Shown piece by piece: positions 25,087 to 33,466 of a stretch of 64,000 nucleotides of DNA. The stretch comes from Rhodocyclales bacterium (lineage in GTDB: Bacteria; Pseudomonadota; Gammaproteobacteria; Burkholderiales; Rhodocyclaceae): contig JAQGMF010000020.1 in assembly GCA_028292505.1 (NCBI GenBank), forward strand, positions 1-64,000, written 5' to 3'. Position numbers and translations under genes: made by a program. How positions within the stretch are numbered: the stretch's first letter is position 1; each line of letters starts with the position of its first letter. The notes beneath the pieces were generated by a model. That model made no database searches. It was not told the origin of the DNA and worked only from the letters and a program-made list of their open reading frames with translations.

Positions 25087-25827
25087 ATGTCACGAGGCGA
25101 ACAGGAATCAGGATTGGCCGATCTGCTTTTCGGCGAGCGTTGGCACACAGCTGCCTGGCGCGCTGTGGCTGTCTTCGGCATTGCCTATGTATTGCCTGCG
25201 ATGCTGTTCGGTCCGGCCAGCCGCCTGACGGCTTTTCTGCAATTGCTGGCAACCGTCATGACTTTTGGACTGACGGCCGCCGCCCTGTACCGGTTATTCC
25301 AGCTGCGTGCGGCGCAGGTATGGGGGCCCGATGACGAAGTGGTTGTTGAAGAATCGCCACCAGCCGCCGCAGACCTTCCTTCGGCCAGCGTCGAAGGGCA
25401 TACGGTCGCGCAGCTGCCGCTGCAGTCTTCCGTACCGCTTGAGAAGCTTGGCCAGGTTGCGCTGGAACGCTTGTGCATGGCGCTTTATCAGTTCAACGGT
25501 TTGAACAGTCAGACGGTTGCAATCGGCGCGGACGGCGCCTATCGCATTCGACTCTTCCCACGCAATGCCGACAAGGCACTCGCCATACTCCAATGTCATG
25601 CAGGGGAGCAACTGCAGGAACTGGCTGCTTACACAGCGCTGCTGCGCGTCATGGAAGAAGAGGGGGTGGGCAAGGCCTTCTTCGTTGCGCCGGCCGGCTT
25701 TGCGGCCGAAGTGAGGGCCGAGGCGCGGTCCCGCCACGTGACATTGGTAGACCTCAAGCTGCTGCAGGCCATGCTCGATCATCTTCCCGAAGCGGCTCGG
25801 GCGACTACCATCGCGGCTGCTGACTAG
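25087..25827 (+). CDS. Membrane protein with degenerate Mrr-like (restriction endonuclease-fold) domain
   Basis: Encodes 246 residues. Two transmembrane helices (about 22-42 and 48-68) form a hairpin, followed by a Pro/Glu linker and a C-terminal domain from about 120. That domain follows the Mrr catalytic-domain pattern: a helix, AILQCHAG in place of the VQCK strand, then VGKAFFVAPAGFAAEVRAEA, then VTLVDLKLLQAML. The catalytic Lys of QxK is His here and the expected Asp in the preceding strand is missing, so nuclease activity is doubtful. Function unknown; the fold call is my alignment by eye. Confidence 0.55.
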   Translation: MSRGEQESGLADLLFGERWHTAAWRAVAVFGIAYVLPAMLFGPASRLTAFLQLLATVMTFGLTAAALYRLFQLRAAQVWGPDDEVVVEESPPAAADLPSASVEGHTVAQLPLQSSVPLEKLGQVALERLCMALYQFNGLNSQTVAIGADGAYRIRLFPRNADKALAILQCHAGEQLQELAAYTALLRVMEEEGVGKAFFVAPAGFAAEVRAEARSRHVTLVDLKLLQAMLDHLPEAARATTIAAAD

Positions 25828-26585
25828 GCGCGCGCTGCCGCGTTTTCCAGCGCGCGGCGGTTGATGAATATGCCGTCCGCTTCGATCAGTCCCATGTCGT
25901 TGTCATGACTGACGGGGAACATATTGCTCAGCTCGAATCCCATGCTCGTCAGTGCATCGATCATTTCGCGATAGTCGGGCATGCCTTGATACAAGGACTT
26001 CATCGATAACTCGGTCTGCAGCGCGACCACCCGCGACAAGGTCTGCGTGGCGCCGCGCAACACGGCCAGATCGAAGCCCTGTGTGTCCAGTTTCAGATAG
26101 AGCCGACCCGCCATCGAGGCCGGGGCGGAACTGGCGGAGAGTTCGTCGTCGAGCGTGGTTACGGGCACCTTGACGACTTCGCGTATGCGGTTCATGCCGG
26201 AGAAATCGCCGACCGCTGCGTAGTCGGGGGCCAGAAAGGAAGTGAAGACCGAGGCCTCCATGATGTTCAGCGACAGCTCGCCTGGCTCCGAACCCAAGGC
26301 GAGATCGCGGACGTGCCAGGCGCCGTCGCCGTTGGCATTGTCGCGCAGTTTCTGGAAGCAGGCCGGTTGCGGCTCGTAAGACAGGATCGGTCCATGATAA
26401 GGAACTTCGCTGCGCAGGAAATTGCGATACTGTCCCTCATTGGCGCCCACGTCGATGACAGCCTCGACACGATACTGCTCGAACAGGGCGGCCAGATAGC
26501 GCGCAAACGACAAACCGCGCATGCGCCATGCAGGAATGATTTCGTAACCGAACTGCTGCGCCAATTGTGCGACGATCTGTTTCAT
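25824..26585 (-). CDS. FkbM-family SAM-dependent methyltransferase
   Basis: Encodes 253 residues. SAM motif I is AVIDVGANEGQYRN, followed by an acidic residue in LSYEPQPACF; the FkbM hallmark LYLKLDTQGFDLAVLRGA is clear. FkbM enzymes O-methylate sugars or polyketides, so an exopolysaccharide or lipid target is possible, but no glycosyltransferase genes are nearby. Its stop codon overlaps the stop of the preceding gene by 4 nt, in convergent orientation. Confidence 0.85.
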   Translation of the reverse strand: MKQIVAQLAQQFGYEIIPAWRMRGLSFARYLAALFEQYRVEAVIDVGANEGQYRNFLRSEVPYHGPILSYEPQPACFQKLRDNANGDGAWHVRDLALGSEPGELSLNIMEASVFTSFLAPDYAAVGDFSGMNRIREVVKVPVTTLDDELSASSAPASMAGRLYLKLDTQGFDLAVLRGATQTLSRVVALQTELSMKSLYQGMPDYREMIDALTSMGFELSNMFPVSHDNDMGLIEADGIFINRRALENAAARA

Positions 26586-26690
26586 GGGTGGCCCTATACA
26601 TTGACGATGCTGGAAGGGCCTATTATGCGCTGCACTACGTTGCGTGTTCCAGATGCAGTTCGCTTACCCCTTGCTACTGAAAGCCATGAT

Positions 26691-26891
26691 ATGGAAGACC
26701 GATTGATTGTCCTGGAATCCAAACTTGCATTTGCGGAGGATATGCTGGAGGCATTGAATCTGACTATCTTCCGCCAACAGGAGCAGATCGACCAGTTGCA
26801 GCAACAGCTACGTTTGCTCTATCAGCAGATGCAAAGCGTCCCCGCTGGCGAGAAAGCCAACGCGCGCGAGGATGTACCGCCGCACTATTAG
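26691..26891 (+). CDS. slyX: SlyX family protein
   Basis: Encodes 66 residues, the family length. It begins MEDRLIVLESKLAFAEDMLEAL and is a continuous coiled coil with heptads through LQQQLRLLYQQM, then a short polar tail ending in PHY as in other SlyX proteins. Function is not established. An in-frame ATG 68 nt upstream with a fair ribosome binding site exists, but the family N-terminus favours this start. Confidence 0.85.
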   Translation: MEDRLIVLESKLAFAEDMLEALNLTIFRQQEQIDQLQQQLRLLYQQMQSVPAGEKANAREDVPPHY

Positions 26892-26894
26892 CCT

Positions 26895-27302
26895 CTAGAT
26901 CAGCGACGGTCCTTCGACAATCTTTTCCGCTTCCTTGACAGTGATGCGCACTGTGGCGCCGGCGATCACGTGGATGGTTAGCCATTCGTGCAGACGCATC
27001 GCACCCTCACCCTCGAAGGAGACGAAGCGACAACCGATCTGGCCATGCGGTTCGCCCGGCACGAAGTTCATCTGCTGGGCCTGTCCCTTGATTTTGTCCG
27101 GAATGCCTTCGAGGCGCAGCTCGAACGCAAACGCTTCGTCGCTCGTAGGTGGCGCGGAGGCGGCAATGCTGAAGCCTTCCAGCGACAGGTCGAGTAGTGG
27201 AACGCGTTGGCCATTGAAGGCCGCCCAAAAGAAAGTCGTCCCCGCGCGCTGTGCGAGGAAACGTTGCCGCTGACGGCGCTCACGGTATTCGTACTGACTC
27301 AT
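26895..27302 (-). CDS. PilZ-domain c-di-GMP receptor protein
   Basis: Encodes 135 residues. The c-di-GMP binding motifs of PilZ are intact: an Arg-rich RxxxR-like stretch (YRERRQRQRF) and DLSLEGF (DxSxxG) about 30 residues later. A beta-barrel follows (GQIGCRFVSFEGEGAMRLHEWL). The N-terminal placement of a short helix before the barrel resembles YcgR-like proteins. It may link c-di-GMP to motility or surface traits; no such genes are adjacent. It converges with slyX, 3 nt apart. Confidence 0.85.
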   Translation of the reverse strand: MSQYEYRERRQRQRFLAQRAGTTFFWAAFNGQRVPLLDLSLEGFSIAASAPPTSDEAFAFELRLEGIPDKIKGQAQQMNFVPGEPHGQIGCRFVSFEGEGAMRLHEWLTIHVIAGATVRITVKEAEKIVEGPSLI

Positions 27303-27454
27303 CGCTGCGGCTCCTGCGCGAACAACGGCTGCCACACGGAATCGAGTGGCTCATCTGGATTGTCGGCACGGGCGAGCGCGGACTTGAGCGCTCGGCATCC
27401 CCTTGCATGCAGCCCATCACGGGCGACATGCGGGACGACTGACTATCTAACTAT

Positions 27455-27592
27455 CTAACGCGATGTAGGAATCTGGATCGGCGTGGCGCCGTCCTTTCCG
27501 TCCTTCTTGGCGTGCTTGACTGCACGTTTTTCCTTCAGGCTCAGCGCGGGTTCCTTCTTTGTTTCCTTGTTGCTCTTTTGTGCTTTGCTCAT
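27455..27592 (-). CDS. Small Lys-rich protein, 45 aa
   Basis: Encodes 45 residues starting MSKAQKSNKETKKE, continuing LSLKEKRAVKHAKK and ending IPTSR; 13 of the 45 are Lys. AAGGAG lies 9 nt before the ATG. The pattern MSKxxKxNKExKK resembles short hypothetical proteins I recall from Burkholderiales. High charge suggests RNA or ribosome association, but this is a guess. It is divergent from the GAF protein gene. Confidence 0.65.
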   Translation of the reverse strand: MSKAQKSNKETKKEPALSLKEKRAVKHAKKDGKDGATPIQIPTSR

Positions 27593-27794
27593 GATGAAGC
27601 TCTCCTTCATAGCTCGACAGCGAGCGCTTCAAGTATAGGCCGATGCGTCATCGTGCGCACCCGCAACGGGCGCGCCGCACGCGTTCGCGCGCGGCGCTGG
27701 TGCAGACTACAGGCTAGAAGGCCGCAAACGCTAAGCTGATAACGAGGCATACAAAGTGCATGGAGCTTGGCACTCTAAGTGGAGCGGACACTCA

Positions 27795-28733
27795 ATGAAA
27801 ACTTTTATCCAGGCTACTGAAATCTGGGCGCCTTCCCGGGATCGCAGCATGCTGGAGTTTCACGCGGGCCTTTTTGGTACGCATCACGACTTTCGTGCAG
27901 TCACGCAAAAAATGTGTTTTGGATATGACGAAGGCTTGCCGGGCAAGGCTTGGGCATTGCGGCATCCGATCATTCTCAACAATCTGCAAAATCCCTTGTT
28001 TCGGCGTCGCGATGTGGCACGCACGGCGGAGCTGACCTGCGGTGTCGCCATTCCGGTTTTTGCGGGCGACATCTTGCTGGCGGTGCTGGTGTTTTTCTGC
28101 GGTGACGACGAAGACCGTGTCGGTGCCATCGAGTTATGGCACAACGATCCAGCACAGTCGGCGGAGATGGGCATGGTGGACGGCTATTTTGGTTTTGCCG
28201 AAAGTTTCCAATGGATAGCTCAGCACACGCGTTTCGCGCGCGGCTTCGGTCTGCCTGGCACCGTGTGGCAGAGCGGCATGCCGGAAATCATGAACGATCT
28301 GGGCCACGCCAACCGCTTCGTGCGGCGCGACGATGCGCGTCGTGTCGGCATCAACAAAGGGCTGGGGCTGCCTTCGCCGTACGAAGAGGGACAGAACTAC
28401 GTCGTCGCCTTTCTGTCCGCGCTGGGTACGCCGATCGCCCGGCGCTTCGAGATATGGGTGCCTGACCAAGCCGGCACGGCCCTGCGTTTCCAGACAGGCC
28501 AGTGCGACAACACGCCCGATCTTGCCAGCGATTATGACAAAGCGGTATTCGAACGCGGTGTCGGGCTGCTCGGTACGGTGCTGCATACGGGCATGCCGGC
28601 CGTCGACGAATTCATCGCCAGCGAAGGCTCGGTCGTGGGCGCGTCTGCCTTGAAAGCGGGCCTCGCATCGATAGCGGCCGTGCCGCTACTCCAGGCAGGC
28701 CGTATCAAGGCCGTGGTGGCAATGTATTTCTGA
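27795..28733 (+). CDS. Protein made of three tandem GAF-like modules
   Basis: Encodes 312 residues with no membrane segment. Three units of about 105 residues begin at 9, 113 and 219 with EIWAP, ELWHN and EIWVP. Each then has an aromatic/Gly strand, a G(L/F)GLPGTVW-type GAF motif (46-53, 151-158, 256-263) and a closing strand; the third unit ends exactly at the C-terminus. GAF domains bind small ligands or haem. There is no kinase, cyclase or DNA-binding output domain, so it may be a standalone sensor or adaptor. Ligand and partner are unknown. Confidence 0.75.
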   Translation: MKTFIQATEIWAPSRDRSMLEFHAGLFGTHHDFRAVTQKMCFGYDEGLPGKAWALRHPIILNNLQNPLFRRRDVARTAELTCGVAIPVFAGDILLAVLVFFCGDDEDRVGAIELWHNDPAQSAEMGMVDGYFGFAESFQWIAQHTRFARGFGLPGTVWQSGMPEIMNDLGHANRFVRRDDARRVGINKGLGLPSPYEEGQNYVVAFLSALGTPIARRFEIWVPDQAGTALRFQTGQCDNTPDLASDYDKAVFERGVGLLGTVLHTGMPAVDEFIASEGSVVGASALKAGLASIAAVPLLQAGRIKAVVAMYF

Positions 28734-28786
28734 GAGGCCGTCATGATCTTTTGCCTTTTGATGAGAGGCAATGAAAAGCAAGACCT

Positions 28787-28830
28787 TTCACCACAGAGAC
28801 ACAGAGGATCGCAGAGGGCCACGGAGGAAG
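28787..28830. repeat. Short CAGAG-type degenerate repeat
   Basis: Between the GAF gene and the convergent parA gene, four imperfect 9-10 nt units of CACAGAGA/CACAGAGG type follow one another. Similar CACAGAGACACAGAGG strings are scattered in many bacterial genomes; no function is known. The remainder of the 156-bp gap shows nothing else. Confidence 0.4.
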
Positions 28831-28889
28831 ATCATCAGCAGCTTCTGAGTAATTTCACGGCAATGCAATTGTCATTGACTGGCGTCTGA

Positions 28890-29615
28890 TCAGCGCCGCA
28901 GGAACTCGGGCATACCTGGGGCCTGCGGCGCCGTGGCTTCGGACAGGTCCACCGGGCGGCTGATCTTTGGCTCAGGCGGCGCAAAGGCCAGCAGTTCGCT
29001 CAGCCACTGTGTGACAGGCTGCCACTCGGATAGATAAGTTTCCATCTTGTCGGGTGCAAAGTCGAAGATGCAGAGACCTTGTTCGAGACATTTGCTATTG
29101 ACCTGTGCCGCCTTGATGGCGCCCAGAAAGGGCAGGGCGAGCGATTCCGACCAGGCTTGCAGTACTTCCGCATTCCGGGTGCGCCCGTCGATGCGCATGC
29201 CGATGCACGCAAGTATGCATTTGCCGCTGGCAACGCGCGGAAAGGTGCGCAGTTCCTTGATGCTGTCTTCGGCGGCGGTGCGATCGAAAATCGAAGTCGT
29301 GGCCGGAATAAGTATGGCGTCTGCATATAACGCGACTTTCATCAGGCCCACACCCTGGAAGCCGCCAGGGGTATCCAGTACGACGTGCTTGACCCCGATA
29401 GGCGGCCGCGCGAAGTTGCGCTCGTCCATGGTCCAGCCGTGAATTCTCGGCGTGCTGGTCGGGCGCAGGCCCAGCCACATGCGCGAGGATTGTTGCTTAT
29501 CCACATCACCGAGCATCACGTCATGGCCGAGCGAGGCCAGGAAGCCGGCGATATGCGTAGCCAGCGTAGACTTCCCCGCGCCTCCCTTGCGATTGATGAC
29601 GGCAATGACGGACAT
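28890..29615 (-). CDS. Orphan ParA-family ATPase
   Basis: Encodes 241 residues. The deviant Walker A motif KGGAGKST is at 11-18 (two Lys), with the switch I region around GDVDKQQSS and Walker B HVVLDTPGGF. It is ParA/MinD-like, similar to orphan ParAs that position protein cargo rather than chromosomes. No parB or centromere-like repeats lie beside it. The C-terminal 40 residues are Pro-rich. Possible partners could be the adjacent DEAD-box helicase or the GAF protein, but nothing proves this. Confidence 0.85.
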   Translation of the reverse strand: MSVIAVINRKGGAGKSTLATHIAGFLASLGHDVMLGDVDKQQSSRMWLGLRPTSTPRIHGWTMDERNFARPPIGVKHVVLDTPGGFQGVGLMKVALYADAILIPATTSIFDRTAAEDSIKELRTFPRVASGKCILACIGMRIDGRTRNAEVLQAWSESLALPFLGAIKAAQVNSKCLEQGLCIFDFAPDKMETYLSEWQPVTQWLSELLAFAPPEPKISRPVDLSEATAPQAPGMPEFLRR

Positions 29616-29757
29616 GGCTGCACAGTCTCCGGGCTGATGTCACCCGATGGTGTATCGGGCGTTCAAGATATCAGCCTGGCAAGGATAAGCGCACGAGACT
29701 ACCGTCGAAAGCGTATTTAGACGTGTTTTTCGCCCGCAGTAAGCCGCGTAGCCGGTT

Positions 29758-31842
29758 CTATTTCTTCCACTTGCCGGGCGCGGCAGGTTTGGACGAGCCG
29801 GGTTTGGCGGATGAGAACTGCTTGTCGCGTGCGGGCGGCCGACTGTCGTTGAAGGCACGCTTGGGCGGCGCATCGCGGTAGGCAGGTGCGTCGTTCGTAG
29901 CCAGCGGTTCGCGGCGTGGCGCGCGCTGCGGCTTCTCGTCAACCTCGCCCGGTTCCACCGCCCGAATCTTGATCTGCAGCTGACACACCCGTGTGCGCTG
30001 CAGGCGCGTGAGGACTTCCGCAGGAAGGTTCGAAGGTAGTTCGACCGTGCTGTAATCGCTGAACAGGTTGATCTGGCCAATCTGGCGGCCTTCTATGCCA
30101 CCTTCATTAGCGATGGCGCCCACGATTTCCTTCGGTGTCACGCCGTGGTTGCGACCGACCTCGATGCGATAGCGTTGCAGCTTGCCATCGGCCGCCGCGC
30201 GGCGACGTGCCAGGATTTCCTCGCGATGTTCGGGCGGCAGTTTCTCAAAGCTCTGACGTTCGCGCGTGGCCTGGTTGTAACCGGGATCGATGAAGCCGCC
30301 GCTCTTGACGGGTTTGCCCGACGCAGGTTTTTCGTAAGGTGCCTTGTCGCGCCCCGGGCGGCTGTCGCCAATGCCCGGCGCTGCATGCGGCGGACGTTCG
30401 CTATACCGTTCGTTGAAGCCCGATGCCGGAGCACGTTCGTTTCTGTCGCTTCGATCCGGCGCGCGTGCCTGCAGTACTTCCGGTTTGTCATTGCCCTCGG
30501 GCTGCAGCGGACGCTCGCGTTGCGCGAGATAGGCCAGCGCGGCGGCAATTTCCTGCGCACTGAGGCTTTGCTCCTCTTCGAGCTGCTGCACCACATTCAT
30601 GAAGAAGCTCATGTCCGCGCTGTCCAGCGCTTCAATGACTTCCTGTTTGAATTGCGTCACGCGACGTTCTGCCACGGCCTCGCGGCTGGGTAGGGCGATC
30701 TGTTCGATCGGTTGCCGTGTGGCGCGCTCGATGGCGCGCAGCATGCCTGTTTCGCGCGGTGCGACGAAGAGGATGGCGTTGCCCGTGCGGCCGGCGCGGC
30801 CGGTGCGGCCGATGCGGTGAACATAAGCTTCGGTGTCATAGGGGATGTCGAAGTTGATGACGTGGCTGACGCGCGCCACATCGATGCCACGCGCCGCCAC
30901 GTCAGTCGCCACGACGATGTCGAGCGCGCCACTTTTCAATTGTTCGATGACTCTTTCGCGCAATCCCTGTGTCATATCGCCATTGAGCGCGTCGGCAGCG
31001 TAGCCACGCGCGGCGAGCTTGTCGGCCAGCTCGACCGTTGCCGTTTTCGTGCGCACGAAAACCAGCGCCGCCTCGAAGCTGTCTTCCACTTCGAGAATGC
31101 GTGTCAGTGCGTCGAGTTTGCTCACGCCGCGTACCTGCCAGTAACGCTGCTTGATGGTGGCGACAGTGGTCGTGGCGGTCTTGATCTTGATCTCTTGCGG
31201 ATCGCGCATATGGGTGCGTGCCACGCGGCGGATCGGATCTGGCATCGTCGCCGAGAACAGGGCGGTCTGGCGCTCCGCAGGCGTGTGGTTGAGTATCCAT
31301 TCGACGTCGTCGATGAAGCCCATGCGCAACATTTCATCGGCCTCGTCCAGCACCAGGGCCTGCAAGCCGTCGAGTACCAGGCTCTTGCGATTCAGGTGGT
31401 CCATGACGCGGCCGGGCGTGCCGACGATCACCTGTGCACCACGACTCAGCTGGCGCAATTGCACGACCATGCTCTGTCCGCCGTAGATCGGCACGACATG
31501 AAAGTCGCGTAGGTATTTGGCATATTTCTGAAACGCTTCAGCGACCTGGATCGCCAACTCGCGCGTCGGCGTCAGCACCAGAACTTGCGTCTTCTTGCTG
31601 CCCAGATTGAGTCGCTCGAGCAGCGGCAGCGCAAAAGCCGCCGTCTTGCCTGTGCCGGTCTGCGCTTCGCCGAGCAGGTCGCGGCCCGCCAGCAGATGTG
31701 GAATGCAGGCCGCCTGGATGGGCGAGGGCGTTTCGTATCCGACTTCCGCCAAAGCAGTCAGCAGCGGCGCAGAGAGTTTGAGAGCCTCGAAGCTTTCGAC
31801 TGAAGGCGAGGGGGAAGGGGCATCGGGTGCGGATTTGGTCAT
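29758..31842 (-). CDS. deaD: DEAD-box ATP-dependent RNA helicase with DbpA-type RNA-binding domain
   Basis: Encodes 694 residues. Helicase motifs in order: Q motif (ETPSPIQAACIP), AQTGTGKT, PTRELA, DEAD (VLDEADEMLRMGF), SAT (FSATMPD) and HRIGRTGRAGRTG. From about 555 a DbpA-like RNA-binding domain is seen (YRIEVGRNHGVTPKEIVGAIAN), then a basic Arg/Pro/Lys tail. An Arg/Asp/Pro-rich linker separates it from the core. This architecture matches DeaD/CsdA, which remodels RNA in ribosome assembly and cold growth. ATG at 31842 rather than one 10 codons upstream, by family fit. Confidence 0.9.
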   Translation of the reverse strand: MTKSAPDAPSPSPSVESFEALKLSAPLLTALAEVGYETPSPIQAACIPHLLAGRDLLGEAQTGTGKTAAFALPLLERLNLGSKKTQVLVLTPTRELAIQVAEAFQKYAKYLRDFHVVPIYGGQSMVVQLRQLSRGAQVIVGTPGRVMDHLNRKSLVLDGLQALVLDEADEMLRMGFIDDVEWILNHTPAERQTALFSATMPDPIRRVARTHMRDPQEIKIKTATTTVATIKQRYWQVRGVSKLDALTRILEVEDSFEAALVFVRTKTATVELADKLAARGYAADALNGDMTQGLRERVIEQLKSGALDIVVATDVAARGIDVARVSHVINFDIPYDTEAYVHRIGRTGRAGRTGNAILFVAPRETGMLRAIERATRQPIEQIALPSREAVAERRVTQFKQEVIEALDSADMSFFMNVVQQLEEEQSLSAQEIAAALAYLAQRERPLQPEGNDKPEVLQARAPDRSDRNERAPASGFNERYSERPPHAAPGIGDSRPGRDKAPYEKPASGKPVKSGGFIDPGYNQATRERQSFEKLPPEHREEILARRRAAADGKLQRYRIEVGRNHGVTPKEIVGAIANEGGIEGRQIGQINLFSDYSTVELPSNLPAEVLTRLQRTRVCQLQIKIRAVEPGEVDEKPQRAPRREPLATNDAPAYRDAPPKRAFNDSRPPARDKQFSSAKPGSSKPAAPGKWKK

Positions 31843-31970
31843 TGCATGGCTACCGGCATAAACGAAGCGCACGGCAGAATCTGCCGCGCCAAGTACGCCA
31901 TTATCGCCGAGGTGGCGGCGTATGCCTGCATAAGTTGATTGCGCCGCACCAAATGCCGGGCTCGCAATGG

Positions 31971-32471
31971 TTACAGGTTATTCAGCTTGGCGTGCTCGCC
32001 GACGTCGGAGGCCGTCTTGCCGTGTGTGATGGACTTGGCCAGTTCGTAAAGCTCGACGATCTTGCTCGATGGGCTGTCCCAGTATTCCGCGGCGATGATA
32101 TCCACGCGGATCAGCACGATATGCGGGTCGTCAACGCCGCGCGGAAACCAGGCCTTGTCCAGCGCATGCCAGAGCTGATGCACTTTGGTCTTGTCGTGGA
32201 CGATGCGGGCCAGCCCCGAGACGGAAATGAACAGGTGATCGGCAGGCTCGGCGTAGCTGATGTTGACGTGATGATCGCGATTTACCTCGAAGCTCGTCGC
32301 CGCCTCGTCCGAGGTCATGAACCATAGGGTGCCGTCGGGCTCAACCCGTTTGTTGGTCATCGGGCGGCTGCGGATGATGCCTTTCCTCGGGTCTATCGTG
32401 GACAGCATGCCGAACTGGATTTTCTCGACCTTCTTGTAGAGAAAGTCGAGTTGCTCTTCTCGCGTTTTCAT
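31971..32471 (-). CDS. Pyridoxamine 5'-phosphate oxidase-like (general stress protein 26) protein
   Basis: Encodes 166 residues with the FMN-binding split-barrel pattern of the general stress protein family: EKIQFGMLSTIDPRKGIIRSRPMT, then LWFMTSDEAATSFEV and VNISYAEPADHLFISVSG. These proteins bind FMN, F420 or haem; true PNPOx activity is not expected. AAGGA lies 7 nt before the ATG. The C-terminal SITHGKTASDVGEHAKLNN resembles tails in this group. Confidence 0.8.
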   Translation of the reverse strand: MKTREEQLDFLYKKVEKIQFGMLSTIDPRKGIIRSRPMTNKRVEPDGTLWFMTSDEAATSFEVNRDHHVNISYAEPADHLFISVSGLARIVHDKTKVHQLWHALDKAWFPRGVDDPHIVLIRVDIIAAEYWDSPSSKIVELYELAKSITHGKTASDVGEHAKLNNL

Positions 32472-32583
32472 GGTGCTTCCTTTCATGTCAGTGAGCGACA
32501 TGAAAGAGCGCCGCAAGATATATTCCGCTGCGATTCCGATGCGATTCCGGCGCGGGGCCGCTGCGAGCAATGGTGTCGCCGAG

Positions 32584-33339
32584 TCAGTCGCTCGTGCATT
32601 GCGGCAGCATGACTGCTTGCAGGATTTCGCCGCTCTTCGCATCCTGCACGAACGCTGCCAAGCCGCTGCGCGCCGACTGGATGTCGGCGCGGCGCTGCAA
32701 TGTGTGGGAGAAATCGAGGCTGCCGTCAGCTGGTACGTGTCCGAGTTCGATCCAGTCGCGTACGACATTGTCATGAGTGAGGCGCACCCCCGAATTCTCG
32801 CCCGCCTTGACCTCGCTGGAGAGTCCGCTTTCGTAGCGCGCCAGCACGACCAGCGCTCCTGCGGGCGCGTGTCCGGATAGCGATGCCTGTGTTTTGCCGT
32901 CGATTGTGCGTGCATCGAGCGTCAGTACGGCCTTTGCCGGTTGTTGTGCAATTTTCGCGAGCGCGCGATCGAGGCCGCCATCCCAATCGCGGAAATCGCG
33001 GCCATTGAGCAAGACCTGCGGTGTATAGACGGCCGAGCTGCGGCCTTGGCGCACGGCTTCGCGCTGACGTTGCTCAAATTGCGACAGGGCGAAGCGGTCC
33101 CGCCAACCGATGTAATCCCAGTACGGCACATGCAGCGCCAGGGGCACAACCTGCGAGGGCACCAGCTTGGAATGCGCCAATGTGGCAAGCCATTTGTCCG
33201 CTGGCGGGCAGCTACTACATCCTTCCGAGCTGTATAGCTCCACCAGCGCCACTGGCTTGCTCGCCGTTGCGCGGCAGCTTGCCGCCAACACGCCAGTCGA
33301 TAGCACACAGGCCAGAATCGTGAGAATGAGTTGTCGCAT
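32584..33339 (-). CDS. DUF1223 exported thioredoxin-fold protein
   Basis: Encodes 251 residues with a signal peptide (1-19). The family signature VELYSSEGCSSCPPADKWL is clear, with a CxxC pair (Cys41, Cys44) where thioredoxins have their active site. Next comes ALHVPYWDYIGWRDRF and TPQVLLNGR, which resembles the thioredoxin cis-Pro region. A periplasmic redox role is inferred; DsbB is encoded elsewhere in the window. Confidence 0.85.
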   Translation of the reverse strand: MRQLILTILACVLSTGVLAASCRATASKPVALVELYSSEGCSSCPPADKWLATLAHSKLVPSQVVPLALHVPYWDYIGWRDRFALSQFEQRQREAVRQGRSSAVYTPQVLLNGRDFRDWDGGLDRALAKIAQQPAKAVLTLDARTIDGKTQASLSGHAPAGALVVLARYESGLSSEVKAGENSGVRLTHDNVVRDWIELGHVPADGSLDFSHTLQRRADIQSARSGLAAFVQDAKSGEILQAVMLPQCTSD

Positions 33340-33409
33340 GGCATTTGCTCCTATGGAATGCTTATGAGGAGACCGGCAAAGTCGTCAGCACCTTACACAC
33401 CAGAAAAAC

Positions 33410-33441
33410 AAAGGCCGCAAGGATTTCTCCCTGCGGCCTTT
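33410..33441 (-). terminator. Rho-independent terminator of the aminotransferase gene
   Basis: On the minus strand a 10-bp stem AAAGGCCGCA/TGCGGCCTTT with a 12-nt loop is followed by GTTTTTC. It begins 25 nt after the aminotransferase stop codon. Confidence 0.85.
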
Positions 33442-33466
33442 ATCGGGCAAATACCTGCACGTCGTT

